Source: a virus
Virus record (IMG/VR): IMGVR_UViG_3300021389_000086
Span: 1 to 33,406 of that record
Direction: 5' to 3' (one strand)
Length of the DNA stretch: 33,406 nucleotides
This document shows positions 1-6,007 of the stretch, one piece after another. The notes under the pieces were generated by a model that saw only the letters and a list, made by a program, of their open reading frames with translations, was not told the DNA's origin and did not search any database. The stretch's first letter is position 1. Each line of letters starts with the position of its first letter. Both the position numbers and the translations under genes were made by a program.

Positions 1-15
1 TTCGGGGGGTTATTG

Positions 16-163
16 TTCCCACCCCCTTTACAAGGGGGCGCGGGAATCGCTGGGCTGTGACCTCCTCCCCTAACATCCTCCTACCAAAGGTAGGGCACTG
101 GTTGAGGGCAGTAAAGCCCAAAATCCTGGAAGGATTAGCGCGCGCGTTGACCCCCCTGGGGTC
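16..163. ncRNA. Candidate structured RNA made of tandem and nested hairpins
   Basis: Seen directly: (a) CCCCCTT 22-28 pairs with AAGGGGG 32-38 and extends through TTCCC 16-20 with GGGAA 42-46. (b) TGGGCT 51-56 pairs with AGCCCA 115-120, enclosing CCCTAAC 68-74 with GTT-g-AGGG 101-108, which encloses CCTACC 80-85 with GGTAGG 89-94. (c) AATCCT 122-127 pairs with AGGATT 131-136. (d) GACCCC 149-154 pairs with GGGGTC 158-163. Several loops are three bases. GC-repeats at 138-146 and 185-190 could close a further helix. Nested helices with almost no unpaired spacer are more than expected by chance in a gene-free region. Strand is unknown because the helices are mostly Watson-Crick. I do not recognise the family. 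Large phage RNAs such as GOLLD or ROOL, or the marine IMES RNAs, are possibilities only. Confidence 0.4.
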
Positions 164-315
164 AGAGAATCGGTTTCGGCTTTGGCGCGCGGACGTGTAC
201 ATATATATATAATCCCCGCCCTGAACATGACTCAATAGATTTTGCAGGTTGTAACGCGCTGGAGATTGATCGCTTTAGAAATTCTTTGTCAGCGAATTTA
301 TGCGCTCATAGGGAT

Positions 316-361
316 GCAGTAATAACGTCACCGATCGTGAGACGATGGTAACTATTACCGC
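316..361. other. Long imperfect stem-loop
   Basis: Bases 316-338 pair with 342-361 around a GAG triloop. The pairing is GC 316-317 with GC 360-361, GTAATA 319-324 with TATTAC 353-358, GT 327-328 with AC 351-352, ACC 330-332 with GGT 347-349, and ATCGT 334-338 with ACGAT 342-346. It is interrupted by two single mismatches (318/359 and 329/350) and bulges at 325-326 and 333. There is no T-run on either side, so it is not a typical terminator. It may be part of the same transcript as the upstream hairpins. Confidence 0.45.
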
Positions 362-593
362 TGTAATGAATGTTTGTTCTTTGGGAAAAATTTGAGCAAA
401 GAGAGGGCCCCTTTGCAACGGAGTGAATCTGTGTGACGGTTGCTCACTCTCTGAATCAAGTGTCTCACAAACCACTGATGTTTCTTCTTGTCGCTATGCT
501 AAAGAAACTTACAGTTGTTGCTCAATAGAACCTCATACTGATGGTACGAAGTTAGGGTAAAAAAAGGAGAATGTCAAGAGTATAAATACCCAA

Positions 594-914
594 TCAGAAG
601 TTATGGTCATAGTTTTCCATCTCCACTATAAACTTGTGGAATTCAAATGCTTTGAATCCGTTTACATGTGAATCTGTTGGGAAGAAGTACTTCCATCCTT
701 TTGATTGTCCTCTTGGTATGTAGTAGAAAAACGCGAGTCCGACCTTCCCGGTATTCTTTTTGAATCTAACTACTGCGGTGTGGTCTGACGTTGGTATTAC
801 TTTCTCTACAGCAAAGTCTTCGTTGTTGAAGTTACCTTCTCTGTCTTTTCTTGAGAACCTTGTTGCTACGACTGTAACGAACTCTTTAAGTTCGATGGCT
901 ATATTCTTATTCAT
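594..914 (-). CDS. Hypothetical protein, 106 residues
   Basis: I do not recognise this protein. It starts MNKNIAIELKEF and has a mixed alpha/beta look, with a basic stretch RFSRKDREG around residues 19-27 and aromatic-rich segments AFFYYIPRG and WKYFFPTD in the second half. No signal peptide or membrane helix is visible. It lies 13 bases downstream of the DUF5675-like gene on the same strand, so both are probably read from the leftward promoter at 1386-1393. No hairpin-plus-T-run terminator is evident beyond its stop. The start at 914 is preceded by an AT-rich stretch without Shine-Dalgarno, like other starts here. Confidence 0.6.
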   Translation of the reverse strand: MNKNIAIELKEFVTVVATRFSRKDREGNFNNEDFAVEKVIPTSDHTAVVRFKKNTGKVGLAFFYYIPRGQSKGWKYFFPTDSHVNGFKAFEFHKFIVEMENYDHNF

Positions 915-927
915 GTTATAAAATTAA

Positions 928-1380
928 TTAAGCGAAGTCTTCGTATGTGATCCATACGTCATTACCATCAAGTAACTCGTTTGATATCTTAGGATATATA
1001 TGTTGATATGCGTATGTGCTCTTACCTATTGTTCCCTTCATATCTGCGGCGTTCCCCACGAGTAAACATCCCGCGGTGTGCTCATCGGTATTCCCGATAT
1101 GGATAAGGATGTATTCAAACCCAGGTACGTTTCTTACCCAAAGCATACCATTGTGCATTTTCGGAAACTTGTCTTTGTATCTGTTGTGGAATCCTCCCAC
1201 TGTTCGTAGTGTGATGCGGTAGGTGCCGGCGGGTATGCGGGTCTCGCCCATTACCTTCTCATCTCTATCTTCATCTTCAAGAGTAAAACAGAGAAACTCT
1301 CTGCCTTCTTTACTTTCTGCGTACAGTGCTCCAATAGTAAAATCATCTTGGCTGTACATTCTTATTACACGTAGTTCCAT
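928..1380 (-). CDS. DUF5675-like protein, possible peptidoglycan-active enzyme
   Basis: The 150-residue protein (MELRVIRMYSQDDF...) matches the pattern I know for the phage and bacterial DUF5675 family: a short beta-rich start, FTLEDE, then GETRIPAGTYRI, HNGMLWVRNVPG, and the signature YILIHIGNTDEHTAGCLLVG. The H-x-G-N...T-x-G-C arrangement resembles the His/Gly/Cys catalytic layout of YkuD L,D-transpeptidases. A role in cell-wall cleavage or lysis is plausible but inferred; the family has no settled function. I start it at 1380 rather than the further-upstream alternative at 1473. Position 1380 lies 5 bases after a TATCTTTG promoter box and avoids overlap with the divergent methyltransferase gene. 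The likely transcript is almost leaderless. Confidence 0.75.
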   Translation of the reverse strand: MELRVIRMYSQDDFTIGALYAESKEGREFLCFTLEDEDRDEKVMGETRIPAGTYRITLRTVGGFHNRYKDKFPKMHNGMLWVRNVPGFEYILIHIGNTDEHTAGCLLVGNAADMKGTIGKSTYAYQHIYPKISNELLDGNDVWITYEDFA

Positions 1381-1385
1381 ATGAT

Positions 1386-1393
1386 CAAAGATA
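1386..1393 (-). promoter_or_regulatory. Leftward TAnnTTTG promoter box
   Basis: On the minus strand TATCTTTG runs from 1393 to 1386, followed by five bases and the ATG at 1380. This is the Bacteroidetes -7 element. Transcription would start at or within a few bases of the start codon. It lies back to back with the rightward box at 1395-1402, with one base between them. Confidence 0.6.
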
Positions 1394-1394
1394 C

Positions 1395-1402
1395 TATATT
1401 TG
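1395..1402 (+). promoter_or_regulatory. Rightward TAnnTTTG promoter box
   Basis: TATATTTG is followed by TGT and the ATG at 1406, so the predicted transcript is leaderless. The same spacing occurs at 21021-21033. No TTG is seen at the usual upstream distance for a -33 element. Confidence 0.6.
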
Positions 1403-1405
1403 TGT

Positions 1406-2005
1406 ATGGCAAAATCAGAGTTAGAGAAGATATACAGAGCAGAGTTGATCCATCCTGATCCTCGTGGCACCATGTTGACCGATAAGGGAAGTCATCATTC
1501 TTATATACAAAACTATTACAGCAAAGAGTTTACAGACAGGGAGGGAGTATCTAATATTCTTGAGTTGGGTGTGATGTCTGGCGGCAGTGTTATGTTATGG
1601 CACAAGTGGTTTACCAATGCTGTTATTGAGGGTGTGGACATATGGGATGAAACCATTTCAAATTTCAAGGAGATGTCAGGAGATACAGAGTACCCTCGTG
1701 CGAAACTCTATGAGATGGATGGCTATACTGCTGACGCTGTTAATTGCTTTGATGATGACAAGTATGATTACATTATTGATGACGGTCCCCATAGTTTAAT
1801 GTCTCAGGTCTATTGTATAGAGAACTATCTGTGTAAGGTAAAGCCAGGAGGTAAGATGATCATTGAGGATGTGCAGGATATAAAATGGATTGAAACTCTG
1901 GTGAAGGCTATAGACCCAGAACTTGCAGTTGAATTTTGTACCTTTGACTTCAGTAAAATGTCGAACGTAAGTGACGATATCATTTTTGAAATAACACGAC
2001 AATGA
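1406..2005 (+). CDS. Class I SAM-dependent methyltransferase
   Basis: This is a 199-residue Rossmann-fold methyltransferase. SAM-binding motif I is ILELGVMSGGS at residues 51-61, an acidic residue follows at IEGVDIWD (74-81), and YDYIIDDGPHS (120-130) and PGGKMIIEDV (147-156) give the later core strands. The N-terminal TDKGSHHSYIQNYY (25-38) before motif I is typical of the CmcI/macrocin-type O-methyltransferases that methylate sugars and other small hydroxylated substrates. This suggests a sugar or glycan O-methyltransferase, but the substrate is not shown. The start is 1406 (MAKSELEK); a TTG six bases earlier would overlap the promoter box. Its stop overlaps the next start (ATGA), so translation is probably coupled. 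It could decorate the glycans made by the 18031-20870 enzymes. Confidence 0.75.
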   Translation: MAKSELEKIYRAELIHPDPRGTMLTDKGSHHSYIQNYYSKEFTDREGVSNILELGVMSGGSVMLWHKWFTNAVIEGVDIWDETISNFKEMSGDTEYPRAKLYEMDGYTADAVNCFDDDKYDYIIDDGPHSLMSQVYCIENYLCKVKPGGKMIIEDVQDIKWIETLVKAIDPELAVEFCTFDFSKMSNVSDDIIFEITRQ

Positions 2006-2262
2006 AAAAAAAGACCTATAGAGTAGGTGGTCAGAACCCACCACAAGAAAAGCCAAAGGCGAAAGTGTATGGACCACCAAAGCCACCGGGCTATAGAAAG
2101 TCTACCCCGGAAGAGGATAGAGAGCGTGCTGGTGAAAAAGCATACCTGGAACTACGAAAACAAGTTGACCGTGAGGTAAGACAGATGCGTAAAGATGGTG
2201 CTACTGAAGAGCAGATCAATCGCCATGCAAATAAAGTACTAAGCACTTTAGGTCGCTATTAG
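2002..2262 (+). CDS. Small basic hypothetical protein, 86 residues
   Basis: Unrecognised. The first 35 residues are Pro/Lys/Gly-rich and look disordered (YGPPKPPGYRK). The rest (about 36-86) is a charged, probably helical segment rich in Arg, Lys and Glu. It overlaps the methyltransferase stop by four bases (ATGA), and the next gene begins on the base after its stop. With the next two genes it forms a run of small basic proteins in one operon. A virion-associated or DNA-binding role is possible but only by analogy with similar runs in other phages. Confidence 0.6.
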   Translation: MKKKTYRVGGQNPPQEKPKAKVYGPPKPPGYRKSTPEEDRERAGEKAYLELRKQVDREVRQMRKDGATEEQINRHANKVLSTLGRY

Positions 2263-2607
2263 ATGCCAGGACCTGATGAGTTTTACAGAGCCTTATCCCG
2301 TGCTTTAGGACACGGTCGATTTAGTAACCCCAGTGTTACCAAGGAGATCTTTGATCCTAAAACATACGCTAAGAAAGATGGTAAACTCATTTACAGATCT
2401 TCTGGTGAGGAGGTAAAGATGCGTGATAAGAAGCCTAAACTAAAGGTGCGCGGAATTGATGTTGATAAACTGCCAGAGGGTAGAATAAAAGAAGAGGATC
2501 CACCGTTCCCATTTAGAAAACGATTTGAAGAGGGTGGTCGTTCTGTTAACTATGTTTCAAATTACATTCCTGATCCCTTAGCAACAGGTAAAAAATATAG
2601 ACGATGA
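2263..2607 (+). CDS. Small basic hypothetical protein, 114 residues
   Basis: Unrecognised. It begins MPGPDEFYRALSRALGHGRF. The middle is Lys/Asp-rich, and the end carries RKRFEEGGRSVNYVSNYIPD followed by a basic tail KKYRR. The short 'FEEGG' element resembles the Gly-Gly stretches of other small proteins from marine phages, including YKSGGLLKALLKD in the gene at 21959. It starts on the base after the previous stop and ends with an ATGA overlap, so it belongs to the same translationally coupled set. Confidence 0.6.
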   Translation: MPGPDEFYRALSRALGHGRFSNPSVTKEIFDPKTYAKKDGKLIYRSSGEEVKMRDKKPKLKVRGIDVDKLPEGRIKEEDPPFPFRKRFEEGGRSVNYVSNYIPDPLATGKKYRR

Positions 2608-2810
2608 AACTAAAGAAAACAACCAAATCTGTAAAGGTCTCAGCGCCAAAGGGTTACCACTGGATGACAGAAGGCGGTCGTCATTTCTTGATGAAAGGTG
2701 ATTACAAACCACACAAAGGTGCTTCAGCCGAGGCGCCATTTAGAATTGTAACACACGATAAAGGAAAAAGCAATCCAGCAATGGATGCCGCGCGCAAGGC
2801 TAAGGGTTAA
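2604..2810 (+). CDS. Small basic hypothetical protein, 68 residues
   Basis: Unrecognised Lys/Gly-rich protein (MKLKKTTKSVKVSAPKGYHW...). Residues 15-45 (PKGYHWMTEGGRHFLMKGDY and on) look like a small beta-hairpin module, and the C-terminus is basic. It is the last gene of the 1406-2810 operon. Its final 11 bases overlap the 3' end of the convergent winged-helix gene. A terminator hairpin for this operon lies 27 bases past the stop, inside that opposite gene. Confidence 0.6.
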   Translation: MKLKKTTKSVKVSAPKGYHWMTEGGRHFLMKGDYKPHKGASAEAPFRIVTHDKGKSNPAMDAARKAKG

Positions 2811-3240
2811 ACTCCTCCTCTCCACCCATCTTGCGGTAAAGGCGGGCTACTATTAGCCGGCCTTTTTGCGTTAAGGCGTATCGTACTGCATAGTTATACT
2901 TAGTCTCTTCTCTAAATATATGATCCTCTATGTGATGACTGGGTGTTAGTTTATCGAAGTGTTTATATATAAAGCCTTTGCTCTTTAGTGTCCATATGAA
3001 ATGCTTCCGCATTTGGTTTTCACTCTTCTGCATTTTAGTTGCAACGTACTTTATTGTCCAAAATTCAAGATCGTAAACAAACAAAATGAAATCTACTTCA
3101 GGTCTGGTAAGACTATAATTGTTTTTAGCATCTCTGTATAGGTATGTTAGATTCTTTAAATAGTTTTCTTTGACAAACTTTTTGTTTATCTTAGAGAATT
3201 CTCGGAATCTTTTCTTTCGGTCTACCCTACTTTTAGGCAT
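2800..3240 (-). CDS. Winged-helix (MarR-like fold) DNA-binding protein, putative regulator
   Basis: The 146-residue protein has a very basic N-terminus (MPKSRVDRKKRFREF). Then comes a pattern typical of winged helix-turn-helix proteins: a helix TRPEVDFILFVYDLEFW (about 44-60), the helix-turn-helix TIKYVATKMQKSENQMRKHFIWTLKSKGF (about 61-89), a wing-like stretch, and ALTQKGRLIVARLYRK near the C-terminus. The last is the 'LT.KG..l...l' signature of MarR/PadR-like regulators. I start it at 3240 because a TATGTTTG box lies 19 bases upstream; a longer GTG-started version from 3282 would begin upstream of that promoter. It faces the late operon across overlapping promoters, so it may regulate that operon and itself. 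This is inferred from position and fold. Confidence 0.7.
   Translation of the reverse strand: MPKSRVDRKKRFREFSKINKKFVKENYLKNLTYLYRDAKNNYSLTRPEVDFILFVYDLEFWTIKYVATKMQKSENQMRKHFIWTLKSKGFIYKHFDKLTPSHHIEDHIFREETKYNYAVRYALTQKGRLIVARLYRKMGGEEEFNP
2838..2867 (+). terminator. Rho-independent terminator inside the opposing gene
   Basis: AAAGGC (2838-2843) pairs with GCCTTT (2860-2865) and GGCTA (2845-2849) with TAGCC (2854-2858), around one G/G mismatch and the loop CTAT, ending in five Ts (2863-2867). It would stop the rightward operon ending at 2810. The hairpin is also coding sequence for the C-terminus of the leftward gene at 2800-3240. Confidence 0.7.
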
Positions 3241-3245
3241 ATCAG

Positions 3246-3254
3246 TATCTTTGC
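3246..3254 (+). promoter_or_regulatory. Rightward TAnnTTTGC promoter of the late operon
   Basis: TATCTTTGC ends 18 bases before the ATG at 3273. It overlaps the inverted repeat GTATC 3245-3249 / GATAC 3256-3260, a possible operator. The leftward box at 3260-3267 lies just downstream, so RNA polymerase cannot easily occupy both. Confidence 0.6.
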
Positions 3255-3259
3255 TGATA

Positions 3260-3267
3260 CAAACATA
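3260..3267 (-). promoter_or_regulatory. Leftward TAnnTTTG promoter of the winged-helix gene
   Basis: On the minus strand TATGTTTG runs from 3267 to 3260, 19 bases before the ATG at 3240. It points toward the rightward box at 3246-3254, which gives a face-to-face arrangement with overlapping start regions. Confidence 0.5.
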
Positions 3268-3272
3268 ATCAT

Positions 3273-4250
3273 ATGGCATCACTTAGCGGAAATAAAATAA
3301 AGGATACTTTTAATCTACTCTTGAAACTTCAATCTTCAGAGGCATCAGCCACTGAGCAAGTTGTAGAAGATGGAGCAGGCAACGATACAGCGTTAAAGAT
3401 ATCTACAGATACAGTAGAGACTACGGGATCCCTGAAAATATCTGGGACACCATCTACATCCACATCAAACACTACGGCTCTTATGCTCGATGGTAGTGGC
3501 GTTGTTGTAACACGTAACCTCAGCACCAGCCCAATTGGTACTGCATCGATCACAGCAAATACACCGCTATCTGCAACAGGTAGCACTATTGAGTTAAAAG
3601 ACCCAGCGCTACTAAGTCAAATCACTCAGCCGGCGACTAATGATAAGTATCTGATCTGGGATGAAAGCGCCAGTGCTTATAAATACATTGAGCAATCGGA
3701 TTTAGCAACGGCAGTAGGTAATTCTATAACCGCTGGTACGGCAACACAAGGCATCATGTATGCTCGTGCAGGAGCAACCTTACAAATGAGTAGTGCAGCG
3801 ACCAACACGCTTGTTCAGTACGCAGAGATATACGAGGACAGTTCGGCGACTGGTGCAACTACGGCAACTGGGAGTTCAGTATGGTTTGGTACACTGGCCA
3901 ATGGTGCCTCACAACCTGGATTATCTATTTCTCAAGTTTCTGATCCAAGAGATTCAGTTCTAATAAATGAGATTGAAGGGTGGTTTAAAATAACGGGAAC
4001 TATACAGGTAATACTAACTGCGGGTGCGGACTTTAATATAGAAGTTAATAGTACAATCATTCGGACGATAACGGTACCAGCAGTAGCCGGAGAAATAAGC
4101 ACATATACTCTTTCTGCTCTTTATTATTCCGATGGTGCATCAGGTTATAAAATTAGACTCACAGGTCAAGCCGACGGGTTAGGTGTTAACGTGTATGGAG
4201 TCAATACATCTCTTGAGGTTGAGTACATGGGTGATAACGCAACCTTATAA
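3273..4250 (+). CDS. Putative tail fibre / virion structural protein
   Basis: 325 residues, rich in Ser, Thr, Ala and Gly as phage fibres are. The N-terminus (NKIKDTFNLLLKLQSSEA, then VEDGAGNDTALKISTDTVET) resembles the conserved start of many marine-phage fibre proteins, where a short helix is followed by 'DG.Gn.taL.iSt' beta repeats. The middle holds KYLIWDESASAYKYIEQSDL. The last ~120 residues (NEIEGWFKITGTIQVIL to the end) look like a beta-sandwich suited to receptor binding or oligomerisation. It is the first gene of the long rightward operon and overlaps the next start by one base (TAATG). The fibre role is based on composition and family resemblance, not on a specific match. Confidence 0.65.
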   Translation: MASLSGNKIKDTFNLLLKLQSSEASATEQVVEDGAGNDTALKISTDTVETTGSLKISGTPSTSTSNTTALMLDGSGVVVTRNLSTSPIGTASITANTPLSATGSTIELKDPALLSQITQPATNDKYLIWDESASAYKYIEQSDLATAVGNSITAGTATQGIMYARAGATLQMSSAATNTLVQYAEIYEDSSATGATTATGSSVWFGTLANGASQPGLSISQVSDPRDSVLINEIEGWFKITGTIQVILTAGADFNIEVNSTIIRTITVPAVAGEISTYTLSALYYSDGASGYKIRLTGQADGLGVNVYGVNTSLEVEYMGDNATL

Positions 4251-4555
4251 TGACAAAACAAGAAAGATTAGAATTCTTCCAGCAGTTAAGATTAAAACTT
4301 GACGAGATCGATGATCTTATGGATTCCTATGGCGGTAAAGAAGAGTTCCTATCTATGTATTGTTTTGGTGCGTTTTTACCTGGAGACGAAGACCTTGATA
4401 CCAATGACAGGTATGAGTTTATGTGCGGCATGCATATGTCCGCAATAGAGGAATATGAATTAATGACAGATACAGTAGAAGATACTTTCACTAATTATTT
4501 ACAAGATGAAAGTGACAGAGGGGATTCCTCTTCAATTGACTACTGGTTAAATTAA
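4250..4555 (+). CDS. Small acidic hypothetical protein, 101 residues
   Basis: Unrecognised. It is strongly acidic and mostly helical in appearance (MTKQERLEFFQQLRLKLDEI, then YGGKEEFLSMYCFGAFLPGD), with an acidic C-terminus. It starts on the last base of the fibre gene stop (TAATG), so it is probably translated by reinitiation. Its role could be assembly or chaperone for the neighbouring fibre, but nothing in the sequence shows that. Confidence 0.6.
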   Translation: MTKQERLEFFQQLRLKLDEIDDLMDSYGGKEEFLSMYCFGAFLPGDEDLDTNDRYEFMCGMHMSAIEEYELMTDTVEDTFTNYLQDESDRGDSSSIDYWLN

Positions 4556-4560
4556 ATGAA

Positions 4561-4800
4561 ATGGAACTTATTAGAAAAATCATTATCGGGCAAAACCCGA
4601 AAGATGCCATGGCTTACTATGTAGGGCAGAAGGCAGGAGAGTCAGTAATCGATTCTATCGTATTAGACGACAGATGTTTTGTCAAACACGGAATTCGTCG
4701 CTATCTTGTATACATCTATAATAAAGAACAGGGTATAATGCTTTGGAAGACAGTAGATGATATGCCAGTATTAATTGAACATGATTGTGACTTCGAATGA
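4561..4800 (+). CDS. Hypothetical protein, 79 residues
   Basis: Unrecognised. MELIRKIIIGQNPKDAMAYY opens the protein, followed by alternating hydrophobic beta segments (RRYLVYIYNKEQGIMLWKTV). There is no signal peptide. The spacing from the previous stop is five bases, and the stop overlaps the oxygenase start by four bases (ATGA). It may be a partner or small domain working with the oxygenase, but only the position suggests it. Confidence 0.55.
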   Translation: MELIRKIIIGQNPKDAMAYYVGQKAGESVIDSIVLDDRCFVKHGIRRYLVYIYNKEQGIMLWKTVDDMPVLIEHDCDFE

Positions 4801-5360
4801 TTGTAATTGATAATTTTATAAAAGACCAAGATCTTTTGATGGATCTTGAACTTAACAAAGAATACCTATTTAGTGATAACGGATCTTACTACTGGTGGAA
4901 CGGATGGTGGAACTCACCAGACGATACATTAAAGAAAAGACTAATCTGTTATATATGGAGAGACTATCCTCCGTATGGATCTGTTTCTTTAGATGGCTTT
5001 GAGTACTGGACCGGACAATACGGTGAAGGTAAAGGAGTGTCTAACCTAAATATGCACTTAGACAAAGACGAAGACTTATGGAAAACAACGGGTGAAATAA
5101 AAGCCCCTATCATAGGTACAGTGTTCTATCCTGTTGAAATGGACATAGAAGGTGGTTATCTTGAGATATTCTCTAATGGTCCTGACAATGAGCCTGAAAG
5201 AATTCAAGCAAAGTATAATAGGTTAATCATATTTGACGCAGGTAACATACATCACAGAGTTACAACTGTGACCAAAGGAACAAGATCTGCTATTGCAATA
5301 AATCTTTGGGATGAAGCACCTACAACAAAATTAAAGTTTGAGGCTCCAGAACCAATATGA
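4797..5360 (+). CDS. 2-oxoglutarate/Fe(II)-dependent oxygenase
   Basis: The 187-residue protein has the double-stranded beta-helix signature of prolyl-4-hydroxylase-type oxygenases. The HxD motif is H87-L-D89 within NMHLDKDED. GGYLEIF (119-125) follows, then the distal histidine (H152 or H153) in IIFDAGNIHHRV and the 2OG-binding arginine R163 in KGTRSAIAINLW. Such enzymes hydroxylate protein side chains, nucleotides or small molecules. The reaction here is unknown. The phage also carries a collagen-like fibre and a separate lysyl-hydroxylase domain, so this could be a second hydroxylase for the fibre. Its distance from that cluster makes the link weak. It sits in an ATGA-coupled string (4797, 5357). 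Confidence 0.8.
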   Translation: MIVIDNFIKDQDLLMDLELNKEYLFSDNGSYYWWNGWWNSPDDTLKKRLICYIWRDYPPYGSVSLDGFEYWTGQYGEGKGVSNLNMHLDKDEDLWKTTGEIKAPIIGTVFYPVEMDIEGGYLEIFSNGPDNEPERIQAKYNRLIIFDAGNIHHRVTTVTKGTRSAIAINLWDEAPTTKLKFEAPEPI

Positions 5361-6007
5361 GACCTTTAAAACATTTTCTTGTAAGGGTTCCTCATGTAAC
5401 CCAGGACACCGTAACTCTTAACGGAGAGGAGATATATATTGACACTAAGTGGGATGAGTTTAAGCATCGTACCATGGAAGGAGAGGTTGTTGGCGTTCCA
5501 GAAAAATATGACACAGGGGTAGAGATTGGAGACACAATGTACTTTCATCATCATGTAATACTGGGTGGTAACCACTTAGTTCTTCAGGATGGTGCTGATC
5601 AATTAGAAGAGTCCGCAAAAAGAGGACAGTGGCTTGATCCAAACAACGATGTATATATAGTCTATTACGACGGAGGACATGACCCCCTGTCTTGTCAAGC
5701 GTATGCACATAAAAGTAAAACAACCGGTGAGGTTAAGTTACTTGGAGAATGGATATTCCTTACACCAGCAGAAGAAGAACAAGAATTAAAAAGTGACACA
5801 CTGCATCTATTAGAGGAGAAACATGAGTATAACCAATATGGATATATCAAGTATGGTTCTGATAGATTAGAAGAAACTGGGTTGGTACCTGGCGATAAAG
5901 TTATTATTCGAAAGAATTCTGACTATCGAATGGAGGTTGATGGTGAAACAATGTTTAGGGTATACTTAAAACACATACATGGCAAAGTCATCGAAGCAGA
6001 AGCATAA
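5357..6007 (+). CDS. GroES-like co-chaperonin with two Cpn10-type halves
   Basis: 216 residues. The first half reads like Cpn10: RPLKHFLVRVP at the start, a long insert where the mobile loop would be, then GEVVGVPEKYDTGVEIGDTMYF (about 42-63), followed by NDVYIVYY and GEVKLLGEWIFLTPAEE. The second half repeats the pattern: YGYIKYGSDRLEETGLVPGD to KVIIRKNSDYRMEVDGETMF, then RVYLKHIHGKVIEA. GroES-like proteins, including T4 gp31, work with host GroEL to fold phage proteins such as the capsid protein. A single chain of about twice GroES length implies a duplicated module. The assignment comes from motif spacing, so it is probable rather than certain. It overlaps the next gene by 29 bases. Confidence 0.6.
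   Translation: MRPLKHFLVRVPHVTQDTVTLNGEEIYIDTKWDEFKHRTMEGEVVGVPEKYDTGVEIGDTMYFHHHVILGGNHLVLQDGADQLEESAKRGQWLDPNNDVYIVYYDGGHDPLSCQAYAHKSKTTGEVKLLGEWIFLTPAEEEQELKSDTLHLLEEKHEYNQYGYIKYGSDRLEETGLVPGDKVIIRKNSDYRMEVDGETMFRVYLKHIHGKVIEAEA

Larger units (their letters stand above)
1..593. other. Gene-free 5' region with dense secondary structure
   Basis: I see no credible coding sequence in these 593 bases. The first ~195 bases are clearly GC-richer than the rest of the window and contain a run of perfect short hairpins (separate entry). An AT stretch, tgtacatatatatataat, follows near 197-214, and a second long hairpin lies at 316-361. Bases 392-451 can form several competing stems: TGAGCAA at 393-399 with TTGCTCA at 440-446, GCAAC at 415-419 with GTTGC at 439-443, and GAGAG at 401-405 with CTCTC at 447-451. 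A leftward open frame at 275-475 lies across these structures and is not convincing. The window starts here, so any element may extend further left. Confidence 0.6.

Noticed and set aside
275-475. Leftward open frame of 66 residues in the gene-free region
   Set aside because: No recognisable domain, no promoter box or good start context, and it runs across the predicted stem-loops at 316-361 and 392-451.
1381-1473. N-terminal extension of the DUF5675-like gene to 1473
   Set aside because: It would overlap the divergent methyltransferase gene and its promoter. The ATG at 1380 follows a promoter box and gives the usual family start.
3241-3282. N-terminal extension of the winged-helix gene to 3282 (GTG)
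   Set aside because: It would start upstream of the leftward promoter box and inside the fibre gene. The ATG at 3240 fits the promoter spacing and gives a normal basic N-terminus.
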